From positions 158,356 through 181,685 of the forward strand of contig BFEA01000186.1 in assembly GCA_003427395.1 (NCBI GenBank): a stretch of DNA of 23,330 nucleotides, in the 5' to 3' direction. Origin of the DNA: Chara braunii. Lineage: Eukaryota > Streptophyta > Charophyceae > Charales > Characeae. The translations under genes were made by a program, and so were the position numbers. How positions within the stretch are numbered: position 1 is the first letter of the stretch; each line of letters begins with the position of its first letter. The notes under the pieces were generated by a model, which was not told the origin of the DNA, did not search any database, and saw only the letters and a list, made by a program, of their open reading frames with translations. Shown here one piece after another: positions 1 through 8,570 of this stretch.

Positions 1-54
<54 letters not shown>
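1..54. repeat. (GA)n microsatellite at left edge
   Basis: An uninterrupted run of 27 GA dinucleotides opens the window. The right edge ends in the same dinucleotide on the same strand. This suggests that the window or its assembly piece was cut at two purine microsatellites. No function is implied. Confidence 0.98.
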
Positions 55-56
<2 letters not shown>

Positions 57-499
57 AGGTAAGCCTCCAACCTCGCGGCTGCTCTCAAGGTACTTCCACG
101 GATAGGATGAGCAAAATTGAATGAATCTACGGCTAGAACATGGAAATATACACTTCCACACTCATTTTTTTGTTCGCGTGTGTATGTGTGTGTGTGTGGG
201 GGGCGGGGGGGCGGCCACCAATCAATCAATCAACCAATCCATAATTTTTTTAATTTATTTTTTTTGCAATATTTTTTTTTACCCCCAACCCACCCCGTCC
301 CGAATTTTTTTATTTTTTATTTTTTTTTTGGGTGAGGGGGTGGGGTTGGTGTTGTGCAACCCTAATCAGCCCCCAAACGCTTCCCTTCCCCCCACACTGA
401 CAGCCATATGGCCATGCGGCCATGGCCACGGGGTCGCGACCCCGGCCAAGGCCTAAGCCACGCCTGGCCACCTGGGGGAGATTCATTGGAAAGCGGCGA
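55..499. other. Non-coding, simple-sequence-rich stretch
   Basis: No credible gene is visible. The stretch contains a TG-rich run at 177-198 followed by a G-rich block, an ATCA run at about 220-237, several poly-T tracts between 243 and 330, and a GC-rich patch of short palindromes. One of these is a perfect 16-bp palindrome at 429-444 (CGGGGTCG/CGACCCCG). The short open frames here are translations of homopolymers and simple repeats. Confidence 0.8.
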
Positions 500-655
500 T
501 GGGGGAGAGCGGACAGAGGGGAAGGCAGGGAGGGGGAGAAGGCGAAAGGGGAGAAGGGGGGGGAAAGGAGAGCAGTATATCTGCCAATTTTCACATCTAT
601 CGAAAATAAGATCGAAAATATTATCGATCTTATTTTTGCTGGAGGCGAAAATGGA
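500..655. repeat. Foldback family, copy 1 (one arm plus core)
   Basis: A G-rich arm (500-575) leads into a palindromic core. Perfectly complementary 13-bp arms lie at 603-615 and 624-636 (AAAATAAGATCGA against TCGATCTTATTTT), followed by GGAGGCGAAAATGGACCG. The arm, the core and the following motif match the copy at 1700-1855 in order and orientation, so this is a diverged direct copy that lacks the right-hand arm. It codes for nothing visible. It is probably a foldback or MITE-like element. Confidence 0.75.
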
Positions 656-696
656 CCGTGGGCGACGACCAGCAGGTGCAGGCTGGTCCGGTCTAA

Positions 697-1110
697 GGAT
701 TTTCAAGCGCCAACTTTGGCGATTTTTCGTGCTCAGAAGAATCGATGAAAGATTCTGAAAAATTCAGATCCTGTAGACTAGGTTGTGATCTTTCCAGGAA
801 AAATATCAAACAAATGATAAAAAATTATTTACACCGTGAAATAAGTGCCGCGCCGTTTCGTCGCATTTTCCAATTTTGCCACTCTACCACGTGCGGGCCA
901 ACGGGGAGAGGACCGCCACTTCCGCGATTTGTTGCGCTCAAAATTGATGACTTAACAACCCCGAAAATTAGTGTGTCTGTAGATTTTGTTGTGATCTTTA
1001 TAGGAAAAATATTTAGGAAGTTCAAAAAAACAAAAAATCATGTTAACCTTGACATAAATCGCGGGGGCCATTCGATGCATTTTCCAATTTTGCCACTCCG
1101 CCAGGTCCCC
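697..1110. repeat. Two diverged ~210-bp tandem units
   Basis: The segment CTGTAGA...TTGTGATCTTT..AGGAAAAATAT occurs at about 771 and again at about 977. GCATTTTCCAATTTTGCCAC occurs at 863 and again at 1077, giving offsets of 206 and 214 bp. The order is conserved, so these are two copies of one unit with indels. No conserved frame is visible. Confidence 0.75.
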
Positions 1111-1260
1111 CCACTGTGCTATCGGTAGCCCTCATGGACCTGTGCTATCGGTCCCACCCAATTTACGACGGGGGCAGTGGTGGTTTAAAAACTTCGGAAA
1201 CAGAGACCCGATTTCGCTCTCGGAGAACTTTGGAAACAGAGACCCGAATTTGAATCCTCT
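1111..1260. repeat. Short direct repeats
   Basis: CTGTGCTATCGGT occurs at 1114-1126 and 1140-1152. AACTT[C/T]GGAAACAGAGACCC occurs at 1190 and 1226, a period of 36 bp with one mismatch. These are local duplications in otherwise non-coding sequence. Confidence 0.8.
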
Positions 1261-1380
1261 CCCGAGTTCGCATCTAGAAGCGATTAGGTTTTCTAAAACA
1301 ATAGTCACTACACAAATTTAAAAGAAAAGAAATAAACATAGAAAATTGCCCGTGGAAGCAAACAACGCCCAAGGCAGAAG

Positions 1381-1535
1381 GGGAAGGCGGAGTGGCGAAA
1401 AGACTGGCCGTGAGAAGGCGGAGTGGCGGAAAGATTGACTGCGAGAAGGCGGAGCGACAAAAAGACTGGCCATGAGAAGGGGGAGTGGGGAATTGGCGGA
1501 GGGCGAGAAGGTGGACCACGGAAGGAAGGGAGGGG
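1381..1535. repeat. 31-bp GC-rich minisatellite
   Basis: Four consecutive units start at 1381, 1412, 1443 and 1474, each exactly 31 bp long, and a fifth degenerate unit starts at 1505. Each begins with a form of GAGAAGGCGGAGTGGCG. The G-rich decay of the same motif continues to about 1700, where it runs into the foldback arm. The opposite-strand form (CTCCGCCTTCTCGC-like) fills 8010-8570. The unit length is not a multiple of three, and open frames across it give only Arg/Gly/Lys-rich translations. Confidence 0.9.
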
Positions 1536-1699
1536 AAGTTGGCGATGAGGAAGAAGAAGGCGGGTAGGGCAAGGGGAATGACGATGGTGAACGTGAAAAG
1601 GCGGAGTGGAGACGAGGCAGAGGGCAAGAAGGCGCAGTCGAGGAAGGTGGAGAAGAGGAAAGGCGGAGGGGGAGGAGGCAGAGGGGGGACAACGGCGAT

Positions 1700-1966
1700 G
1701 GGGGAGAGCGGACGGGCGGGAAGGCGGGGAGGGGAAAAAGGCGGAAGGGAAGAAAGGGGGGAGAGGGGAGCAGTGTATCGGCCTATTTTTCCATCTATCG
1801 AAAATAGGATCGATAATATTATCGATCCTATTTTCGATAGAGGCGAAAACAGACCGTTAAGAACTTCAAAAAGATGTGAAAATAGGCCAGCATTCTGCTC
1901 CCCTCTCCCCCCCTTCTCCCCTTCCGCCTTCTCCCCTCCCCACCTTCCCGCCCGTCCGCTGTCCCC
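1700..1966. repeat. Nested inverted repeat with perfect 46-bp palindrome
   Basis: The outer arms at about 1700-1789 and 1879-1966 are reverse complements over roughly 90 bp, with only scattered mismatches. The left arm is G-rich and the right arm C-rich, and both end at the junction motif GGCCTATTTT or its complement. Between them, 1795-1840 is a perfect palindrome with 23-bp arms and no spacer (CTATCGAAAATAGG... / ...CCTATTTTCGATAG), centred on AATATT. The whole block could fold into a long hairpin or cruciform. No transposase and no target duplication are visible. A MITE or foldback transposon is the nearest known category. Confidence 0.9.
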
Positions 1967-2100
1967 TCTCGGCTCCCATTTTCGTCTCTTGCAAAAATAG
2001 GATCGATAGTATTATCGATCCTATTTTGATACGCGGGAAAACAGGCCAACATACTGGTCCTCTCTCCCCTACTTTCTCCCCTTTCGTCGTCTCCAGTACA
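1967..2100. repeat. Foldback family, copy 3 (core plus C-rich arm)
   Basis: A 34-bp near-perfect palindrome at 1994-2027 (AAAATAGGATCGATA.../...ATCGATCCTATTTT) has a single G/T pair next to its centre. It is followed by GGGAAAACAGGCCAACATACTGG and a C-rich arm (2059-2097) resembling the right arm of the preceding copy. It therefore adds a second core to the same composite block. Confidence 0.8.
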
Positions 2101-2401
2101 TGATGGTAAAGGCTAAGTGGACCAATCCAAATCTCGCAGGGGCAGTCCTCGCTGCAGAGTTTTGAAGGCCACGCCCATGGAGAAGGCAGACTCAGCCATG
2201 GTGTTCCTCCTCTCCGTTCTTTGTTGTTCTCATGTCCGTTCTCTTCTCACTTTGTACTCCTTATCTCTCTTCAGTTCTCGGCCCACTTGTGCCCGTCTTC
2301 GCCATTCTCTTTTTCGCTGTCCACCCCTTTAATCAACCTGGCCCACACCTCGACCAGGTGAATTCGCTACCAAGACTTAGTGCAAAAGCATTGAATATCG
2401 A

Positions 2402-2727
2402 GACAAGCATCACGTCTACAAACACCGCAGCGAGGAGCGCCTTGAGGAAGACAAATACCATTTTCATGGGTGCCACCATATCGACGATAAGCGCTATCAA
2501 GCAGCATCACGAAAATGAGGACCTCGAGCGTGAGCACCACCGCGAACAGCACCAAAGCGAGCACAATTGCAAAGACCACCGGGAAGGCACCAACACGAGC
2601 GCTGCCACTGGGGAAATTTTGACGATGACGACCGTCACGACCACCAAGATGCTGACCGAGAAGACGAGCTCGACAAGCACAATGAGTTGCGCTGTCACGA
2701 TCCCATGCCTCATGACACTCCCTCACC
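2402..2727 (+). pseudogene. Possible eroded coding stretch, charged and His-rich
   Basis: I do not recognise this sequence. In one frame 2402-2510 reads as a Lys/His/Asp/Glu-rich peptide (EERLEEDKYHFHGCHHIDD) and then stops. The same composition continues in a second frame at 2508-2590 (HENEDLEREHHREQH) and returns to the first frame at about 2580-2727 (DDDRHDHQDADREDELDKHN). One indel near 2510 and a compensating one near 2585 would give a single acidic and histidine-rich protein segment of about 105 residues. The same bases read on the minus strand give hydrophobic stretches (for example VVVTVVIVKISPVAALVLV at 2507-2713), also split between frames. The strand is therefore uncertain and the coding claim is tentative. 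There is no visible domain, promoter or start. Confidence 0.25.
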
Positions 2728-3221
2728 AAATGTACCCCGTTTCCAGCTTAGCCTGCTCTGGTTCTCCAAGACTTGGGCAAGGGAAGGAAAATTTGTCTCG
2801 ATCTCCACAAAAGGTAAACTGAGTCTCGCGGATTGGCTGACACAGCCCTCGGTCTGACTCGCGCTCTCACCCACAGAGACTCCATCGTTTAACGGGACGC
2901 TCGACCCAGCTTCTAGCCTAGTCAGTCACTAGCTTAGGCTGGTTCTCACAATTTATGACCGCAGCAGGTCTCTTTGTTTTTCTGTCAGTATCTTAATTGT
3001 CCAGTTGTTTCTTTTTTATGGAAAGTGGCATCTTTTGGATGCTGGACCCGGTTTCCAGGTAGAGCCTAAGAGTCTGATCCCACCTCTTTTCTCTTCGGGA
3101 AGAAAGCTAAAAGAAACGTTTTTTCAGGGTCCGTCCCGCTTGGTCCATGTTATAAAAATTGGATCCCACATGCCCACCAAATGTGCTACTTTTACTGAGG
3201 ACGTGGCTGAAAGTTGTGGGC
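2728..3221. other. Non-coding, nothing recognised
   Basis: The only structure I see is a short inverted repeat, AGCCTA at 2915-2920 against TAGGCT at 2935-2940, and a partial copy (GGATGCTGGACCCGGTTTCC, about 3037) of the retroposon motif found intact at 4944 and 11251. Open frames are short and have no family features. Confidence 0.6.
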
Positions 3222-3345
3222 GGTGACGTATACCTGGTCGGGGAGGTGTGTCCAAAAGGATGATGCGGCCCTTAGAGGTAACCCTGGTCAGTGAGGTATA
3301 CCTGGTCGCGGTCGTTCCAAGAGGATGATGCAGACATCTCAAAAA
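3222..3345. repeat. 68-bp direct duplication
   Basis: GTATACCTGGTCG followed by CCAA.AGGATGATGC appears at about 3228 and again at about 3296, a 68-bp offset. A third, shorter form (GAGGTAACCCTGGTC) lies between them at 3275-3289. An A-rich run follows at 3342-3371. Confidence 0.8.
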
Positions 3346-4769
3346 AGAAAAAACGAAGAAAAGAAAAAAATACACCTTTTTTTGGGGAAGGGTAGGGGGT
3401 GTTGTCTCTCAGGTTTCGAAAGAATAGCCTCGCCACCAAATGCGCCCTCCATGCCATGTCCCAGGATGTTTCCACTTCCTCGAAAAAACAGGGCCCCTCC
3501 ATATCGCATGGAAAGAAGTGGGATCCCAAGAATTGCCTAAAAGTGCCTTGCCTACAAGAGGTGGGATCAGCCCCTAAGCTGGGTAATGGCCCCAGTTTTT
3601 TCTCCGGGTTGAGATGTCGAGGTTTTCCCAGCCTCCTTTATTTGGATTTAATGTATATGCAAGGGGGTCAGCACCTGCTAATACTGGAAGTGACAATAAA
3701 AGCAGAAAAGTTGTAATTAGCACAGACCAAACAAATAGAGGTAATCTATGCATGGTCATTCCTGGGCCACGCATGTTAAAAATAGTCGTAATGAAATTGA
3801 TAGCACGTCCTCTTCTCTAGCGTACTTAGGCTAGACGTTTGGGCGGGAAGGGCATTGCCAGTGCCAAGAGACTATATTCCTTTCTTTTTGCTGATTTTTA
3901 AAAATGCACAAGGAATATGAGAGGGAGCGATAGACAGAAAAACAAGTTGCAAGAGCAAAGCAGTGAACTCGTGTGCCAATGTTATCGCCCTCAGGCCCCA
4001 CCAACACAGTATCCAATGCCGCTCATCTCTGTCTTGCGCACAGCGCTCATCCTACTCTACAACAGGATCACTCTGACGTTGAAGACCGATGTACATGACG
4101 TCAACACCAATGCCGACCTCCCACATACACCAGGTACGTTCTCTCTCCTCTCCTCATCAGACCTTGACCACCCACTCATGTGCCTCCTACCCGAAGACCT
4201 CCTCCACCTATCACCCGCATGCTTCCCTGCAGCGTGGCTATGACTGTCGTGCGCCCGCTGCCCCGCAACGCCCCTCTCACCTCATAGTGCCCGTGTGCGC
4301 CCCAGCCAGCAGCGCACATGCAGACACTTGCACAGCAACGCAGCAGCGTGTCCACATTGCCTGCCTAGGCCAGAATGCACGCCTCTGGCGAGTGATCTTC
4401 CTATATGGAAGTCGCTGCCTCTGTTTGGCTGCGAGGGCCTGGCTGAGGAACCTCCCAGTAGCTTCCAGTCGGGCCCCAGTGTCCTGCATCCAGGCCCTGT
4501 CCGACAGTTGGGGCATGAGCCGTTTCTAATTGATCACGTCCAAGCAGCCTCAAGGCTCCAAGTGTTCGCCGTCTTCTCTCATTGGCGCGCTGGGCCTCTG
4601 AGACGACAATGGTGTGTTCGAATTCACCCGCGGCAACTTTGCAATGTGTCGGCCTCACACTGTGTGTGCCCAGGGCGCAACCACCCGGCCCTGGGCTTGA
4701 CACAGTTGCTGTTTCTGGAAGGAGCCCAAGGAGAGGCTCATGTTGCACTTCAACCAACTGGCGTGCTGC
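3346..4769. other. Non-coding, no recognised gene
   Basis: An A-rich tract at 3342-3371 is followed by sequence with only short open frames. The longest (about 4295-4837 plus, and 4401-4793 minus) overlap on opposite strands, show no motif, and the plus-strand frame ends inside a tandem duplication. From about 4080 the plus strand is C-rich. I see nothing else. Confidence 0.6.
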
Positions 4770-4903
4770 AACTGTCTGATTCAAATACACCAATCACAAA
4801 CTCATGGACTTTATTTCTCACAGCGAAGAATCCCTGAACTGTCTGATTCAAATACACCAATCAGGAACTCATGGACTTTATTTCTCACAGCGAAGAATCC
4901 CTG
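4770..4903. repeat. 67-bp tandem duplication
   Basis: Copies 4770-4836 and 4837-4903 are head-to-tail and differ at two adjacent positions (CACAAACTC against CAGGAACTC). The near identity marks it as one of the youngest duplications in the window. Confidence 0.95.
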
Positions 4904-4943
4904 AACATCGCCGATGATGTATTGTGTGGCAAAGATGTATTTA

Positions 4944-5085
4944 TGGGACGCTGGACCCGGCTTCCAGCAGGTGTTGCTCCCCACCAATAGATGGAGCGGC
5001 CCGCTAGGCAAAGCCTCAATCCCGGTGGTTCTCTTACCACCACCAGGATAGAGGCAAGGGCCTTTCAAAAAAAAAAAAAAAAAAA
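4944..5085 (+). mobile_element. Retroposon-like 3' end with A19 tail
   Basis: A ~52-bp segment (ATGGGACGCTGGACCCGG...TAGATGGAGC, 4944-4996) recurs at 11251-11303 with about six mismatches, and in part at about 3037. About 70 bp later comes a run of 19 A (5067-5085), just after a 6-bp hairpin (GGTGGT 5024-5029, ACCACC 5036-5041). At the other full copy the motif is also followed by an A-rich tract. A shared segment ending in poly-A is what the 3' ends of non-LTR retroelements or SINEs look like. No coding part is present and the 5' limit is unknown. Confidence 0.5.
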
Positions 5086-5453
5086 GAAACCACCACTGGC
5101 GCTCGACCCTTCTGTCCTGCTGCTCAGGCCAAGAGGAGCAACTACTCCCAATATTCCAATATATCTGCTCATGCTTCGTCCGCTTTCGAGAAACCTGCTG
5201 CTTCCCTATGAGTTACTGTTGGGCAAAACGCGGCGGCCACATCATAGTGCCAGTCTATTCCGGCAGGGGCCGTCCTCCTATTTCCTTCTCACATCCCTGT
5301 TTCGCTTTTCAAGTACCGTTCCGTGCTGGCTTCTCCTGAGTGGGCTCTTTTCGCCCCCTATTTTTCTCAGCCGCCCTTCCCTGCCGCCCCCCCTCCCCCC
5401 CTTCTCTTTAGAACCCCAGCCCTTCCATCCCTCCCACCCCCTTCCGTTCACTC
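5086..5453. other. Non-coding, C-rich downstream
   Basis: No gene is recognised. The plus strand from about 5340 to 5460 is strongly C-rich and purine-poor. It lies immediately beyond the stop codon of the minus-strand RT fragment. Confidence 0.6.
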
Positions 5454-6035
5454 CTACTCAATCCAATCTATAAACTTTCGGATCATCTCAATCTCAAACT
5501 CTGATTTCCGCATCTGGCCATCTTTCTCAAGCCAGTCGAAAAACTTTCTTTTGGATACCCAAGAAGTCCTGCTTCCTTCAAAAATGTGACAAGACTTAAC
5601 CATCATGTAAGTTTGGTATTGGGGTTGTCCCAAATCCTGCAGAGAGTGTTGAAGACCGTAGCAAATTTCTGAATCTTGGGTGCATACGATTCGAAATCCC
5701 TCATAAAGACCCTTCTCTCCATCCCAGATAGTTCCAATATTCTTGAACTTGTGGGCGTTGTAGACCCATGCCGGGATGTCACCAATAATCAGTCTCGTCT
5801 CAAGAAATTCAAGAATCCCGTTTCCACCATCCGTCCGCTCAAGCGTGAGATCTTCGTGGTAACATTCCATTACTTTATCAAGTACACCATTCATCCTGTT
5901 TTCCCCGTCTTTCTCCTTGCTATCATACCAACCCACGGGCAACAAATCATCAATGAATCTCTTCCCTTCTATATACCGAGATCTAACCTTACCGACTCGC
6001 GGCCCGCCTTGGGGGCCACAGGCCCACAGCCCAAA
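5454..6035 (-). pseudogene. Reverse transcriptase fragment (FIDD box), not the LINE type
   Basis: Reading leftwards from 6035, a frame bounded upstream by TGA (6036-6038) stays open for about 193 codons to TAG (5454-5456). It has an Arg-rich approach to KRFIDDLL; the box FIDD is at 5946-5957. This is the [Y/F]xDD catalytic motif C of RTs, and it carries both aspartates. About 45 residues later come CYHEDLTLE, ILEFLETRLIIG (FLET at about 5796-5807) and WVYNAHKF. The order of a DD box, then a Y..L.LE segment, then a FLE/FLD motif, then a VY motif resembles the palm-to-thumb region of Penelope-like and related algal and invertebrate RTs, as I know those families. Motifs A and B are missing, so only the C-terminal part of the domain survives. 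There is no ATG near the open end and the neighbours are unrelated repeats. The RT assignment rests on motifs; the exact clade is inference. Confidence 0.55.
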
Positions 6036-6347
6036 TCATGTATGTTGGCTAAAGCCCCGTGAGGGCACATTCCTCACAAAAAGTTTCTTTAACATTTTAT
6101 TAAATTATTGTATACTCCATATGTGTGGGCGTGGGATCTGTTAGATCCAATGGCAATAGTGTGTCACTCATATCACGCTGTACTAGGATTCTCAACTAAA
6201 CCCCCCCTAGTGGAAGATGGCCCAGAAAATATCACAAACAAGCCCAGGGAGCCCGCCCGTCTGCGTCTGCATGATGGGACGGCCTGATGAGTGATCTGGA
6301 TTTGCTTAGCGCTGACGGCTAGACGCAGACGGCGGCCGTGACGATAT
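6036..6347. other. No gene recognised
   Basis: This stretch lies upstream (on the minus strand) of the RT fragment. Its translation shows none of the missing RT motifs. It is GC-rich in places (5996-6030, 6240-6340), which hints that an unrelated insertion separates the RT fragment from its N-terminal part, but I cannot define edges. Confidence 0.5.
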
Positions 6348-6638
6348 CTATACCCTCTTTTCACATAGCGACCTTGCATATTTATCAAGCTCACTGGTAA
6401 AGCCCCACAAGTACGTCAAACAAAATCTGCTTCTTTTCTCTTTGCGGTACAATTCCCAGGTTCGCTTGAAGGCGCAACATTCCCCTACTCCGCACCCTCT
6501 GCGCCTCAGACATCCCAACACCTTTCCTCTGTTTACTGTATTTACCTTGCTGAATTCTTCGTCACCCCGCATGTATCCACCGTTGACTAATGTATCCAGG
6601 GTGATTTGCTGGATAGCATTCCTTTCCGTAGGAAACAA
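6348..6638 (-). other. Unrecognised open frame, same strand as RT fragment
   Basis: A 96-codon frame runs on the same strand as the RT fragment and upstream of it. Its composition is protein-like, not repeat-like (for example ELYRKEKRSRFCLTYLWGF and SELDKYARSL). I recognise no domain, no signal peptide and no membrane segment. It could be another remnant of the same retroelement. It may equally be chance. No start context or promoter supports expression. Confidence 0.2.
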
Positions 6639-6762
6639 GGAATTCGTAAAAAGTGGAGTACTTTTGAAAATCGGACTTTACAGTTTTTTGCATCCAAAAT
6701 TTGTAGAATATTATTTTTTTCTTAAGAAAAAAAAAACATTGAAAAGTTTTGTATAAAAAAAA

Positions 6763-7038
6763 TATTATGTAACTCAAATGGCATCAACATCCTTTAGCAT
6801 TGTCAAACACAAAGAAAAAAATATTTATTTTTTGAAATGTTGGATACAAATCAAGTGCAAAGACCCAAAAAACATTTATTTTCTAATAAGAAATTATAGA
6901 TATTATGTAACTCAAATGGCAACAACATCCTTTCAGCATTGTCAAACACAAAGCCAAAAAAAATATTTATTTTTTGAAATGTTCGATACAAATCAAGAGC
7001 AAAGCCCAAATTTTGTTTGTTTTTTAAATACAAATTAC
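6763..7038. repeat. 138-bp AT-rich tandem duplication
   Basis: The block TATTATGTAACTCAAATGGC...CATTGTCAAACACAAAG...TTTTTTGAAATGTT begins near 6763 and again near 6901. AACTCAAATG sits at 6771 and 6909, giving a period of 138 bp. The second copy is cut off where the dispersed repeat starts at 7040. It is preceded by T-rich and A-rich tracts (6712-6762). Confidence 0.9.
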
Positions 7039-7039
7039 A

Positions 7040-7400
7040 GGTGGCAGCAAACAGACTTAAACCTTGGACCGCTGACATAGCTACACCTATTGAAAATGAC
7101 ATCTTCCCACCAGCAGCAGCAACTTCTCCAAACCTCCCTCCTTTAGCAACCTCTGAGGTTTCCCAATATGACCCAGCAAAAATAAAAAGCAGGAATATTT
7201 TTCGCGGCTCCCTAAGCACAGCGAAAATCACATTGGCCCAAAGGTGACTTTTAAACCAACTAGACGCGGACCACCTAACTCTGGACCATTTAAATGGGGA
7301 TTGGGACATCTGTTCGAGAATGGCCTCCTCCCGCCAGTGGACAAGGACTTCCACAAAAATGGAAGTCAAATTTCATGCAATAACTTCCCCAAAAGAAAAG
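7040..7400. repeat. Dispersed ~400-bp repeat, copy A
   Basis: It is collinear with copy B at 7556-8000. Shared landmarks are GGACCGCTGACAT, GCACCTATTG-like, AGCAACCTCTGA, AATAAAAAGC, CAGCGAAA, TTGGCCCAAAGGTGA, TGGCCTC.TCCCGCCAGTGG and ACTTCCACAAAAATG. It is diverged by point changes and small indels. It contains no credible frame; the ~170-codon minus frame at 6851-7369 crosses the border between two repeat types. A tRNA-like B-box (GGTTTAAGTC on the minus strand) near 7057 suggests a SINE-related origin, weakly. Confidence 0.85.
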
Positions 7401-7423
7401 ACTCCACTGGACCTTACAAACCA

Positions 7424-7491
7424 GGGACCTGAACCACCAGCTCTGGACTGTCTCTACTCGAGGGACCTGAACCACCAGCCCTGGGCTGTCT
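7424..7491. repeat. Iterated ~30-bp module
   Basis: GGGACCTGAACCACCAGCTC begins at 7424 and a near copy begins at 7462 (38-bp period, three differences over 30 bp). Related forms (CGGACCACC.A.CTC.GGAC) lie inside copy A at about 7267 and inside copy B at about 7868. The module therefore recurs four times in 650 bp. Confidence 0.8.
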
Positions 7492-7555
7492 GGATAAAAG
7501 TCTAGTTGAGAAAGGCCTTTCCCATCGACTGCCAGCAACTTCACTGACATGGCAT

Positions 7556-8000
7556 GGTTGTCAGCAACCAGACTTGAACCTCGGACCGCTGACATGGTGT
7601 GGCGCGAGGAGTGACCATGGAAGAGAGCTGCAGGGTGGAGCACTGTAAGTGGAGGCTGCACCTATTGGAAAATGGCCTCCTGCCACCAACAGGCAGCAAC
7701 TACCACAAACCTCCTGCCTTAAGCAACCTCTGAAGTTTCTCAAGATGATCCTGTGAAAATAAAAAGCGGGAAAACTTTTTGCTGCTCCCTGAGCACAGCG
7801 AAATCGCCTTGGCCCAAAGGTGAATTTCTTTGAATTGGTAATCTACTACAGCCCGCAAACCACATGCCGGACCACCAGCTCCGGACTGTTTAAACCGGGA
7901 TTAGGACGTCTGCTCGAAAATGGCCTCGTCCCGCCAGTGGGTAGGGACTTCCACAAAAATGAAAGTCAAATTTCAGGCATTAGCTTCACCAAAAGAAAAA
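7556..8000. repeat. Dispersed ~400-bp repeat, copy B
   Basis: This is the second, direct-orientation copy of 7040-7400. It carries about 84 bp more, mostly around 7600-7660 (GGCGCGAGGAGTGACCATGG and following). Near its left end TGTCAGC (7559-7565) and GCTGACA form a 7-bp inverted repeat around GACTTGAACCTCGGACC. On the minus strand this reads as GGTTCAAGTC, a good match to the pol III B-box consensus GWTCRANNC. I could not find a convincing A-box at the right distance. Confidence 0.85.
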
Positions 8001-8009
8001 GAGTCAAAT

Positions 8010-8570
8010 TTCCTTTCCGCTTTGCCCCCTCCACCCTATTCTTCTCCACCTTCCTCCCTCCGCCATCTCGCCCCCTGCCTTTCCCCACTTCCGCATTTCC
8101 CTTGTGTGACCACTCCTCCCCCTTGCCTTTCCCGCCTTCCCCTTCCTCTTTTCCCACTTCGCCTCCTTTCTCTATGCCTTGTCGCCCACCGCCTTTTCCC
8201 AACTCCGCCTTCTCGCAGTTGCCTTTCCCCAAAACCTTTGTTTCCCCCTATGCGCCTTTCCCGCCTCTTGCCTTCTCCCCGTTGTTTCCCCCTCTTCCTC
8301 ATGCGCGATTGAGCTTCCCCTGACTCCACCTTCCCGCTTCCTGCCTTTCCCCAACTCCCCCTTTTCCTAGCCGCCTTCCGCTTCCTCTTTCCTCCACGCC
8401 GGCTTCGTTTTCTGCGCCTTCTCGCCCGCCGCGTTCTCCCCACTCCGCCTTGTCGCCCTTCCCGGGATCTGCGTTTCCTCGACTCCGCTTTCTTGCTCCG
8501 CCGAGTTTACCCTGGTCCGCCTTTCCCACCTCCCCTTTCCCCGCTATCTCCCCTCCCCCCCTCACCTTCT
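8010..8570. repeat. C-rich degenerate minisatellite (opposite strand of 1381 array)
   Basis: The plus strand is pyrimidine-rich, with a recurring CCTTTCCC.ACTCCGCCTTCTCGC-like motif about every 30 bp. Examples are near 8090, 8160, 8200, 8250, 8340, 8430 and 8490. Reverse-complemented, this is the GAGAAGGCGGAGTGGGGAAA theme of the 1381-1535 array. Periodicity is poor. Long open frames here on both strands (for example 8036-8443 minus, Arg/Lys/Gly-rich) are by-products of the repeat. Confidence 0.75.

Noticed and set aside
1485-2000. A 171-codon plus-strand frame rich in Arg, Gly and Lys
   Set aside because: It lies wholly in the G-rich minisatellite and foldback arms. The composition is explained by the repeats, and the frame ends inside the next repeat.
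4295-4837. A 180-codon plus-strand frame
   Set aside because: It has no motif, a long frame overlaps it on the other strand, and its end falls at the copy boundary of a 67-bp tandem duplication.
6851-7369. A 172-codon minus-strand frame
   Set aside because: It crosses the junction of the 138-bp tandem repeat and the dispersed repeat, and copy B of the dispersed repeat does not preserve the frame.
8036-8443. A 135-codon minus-strand Arg/Lys/Gly-rich frame
   Set aside because: It is a translation of the degenerate C-rich minisatellite, with overlapping frames open on both strands for the same compositional reason.
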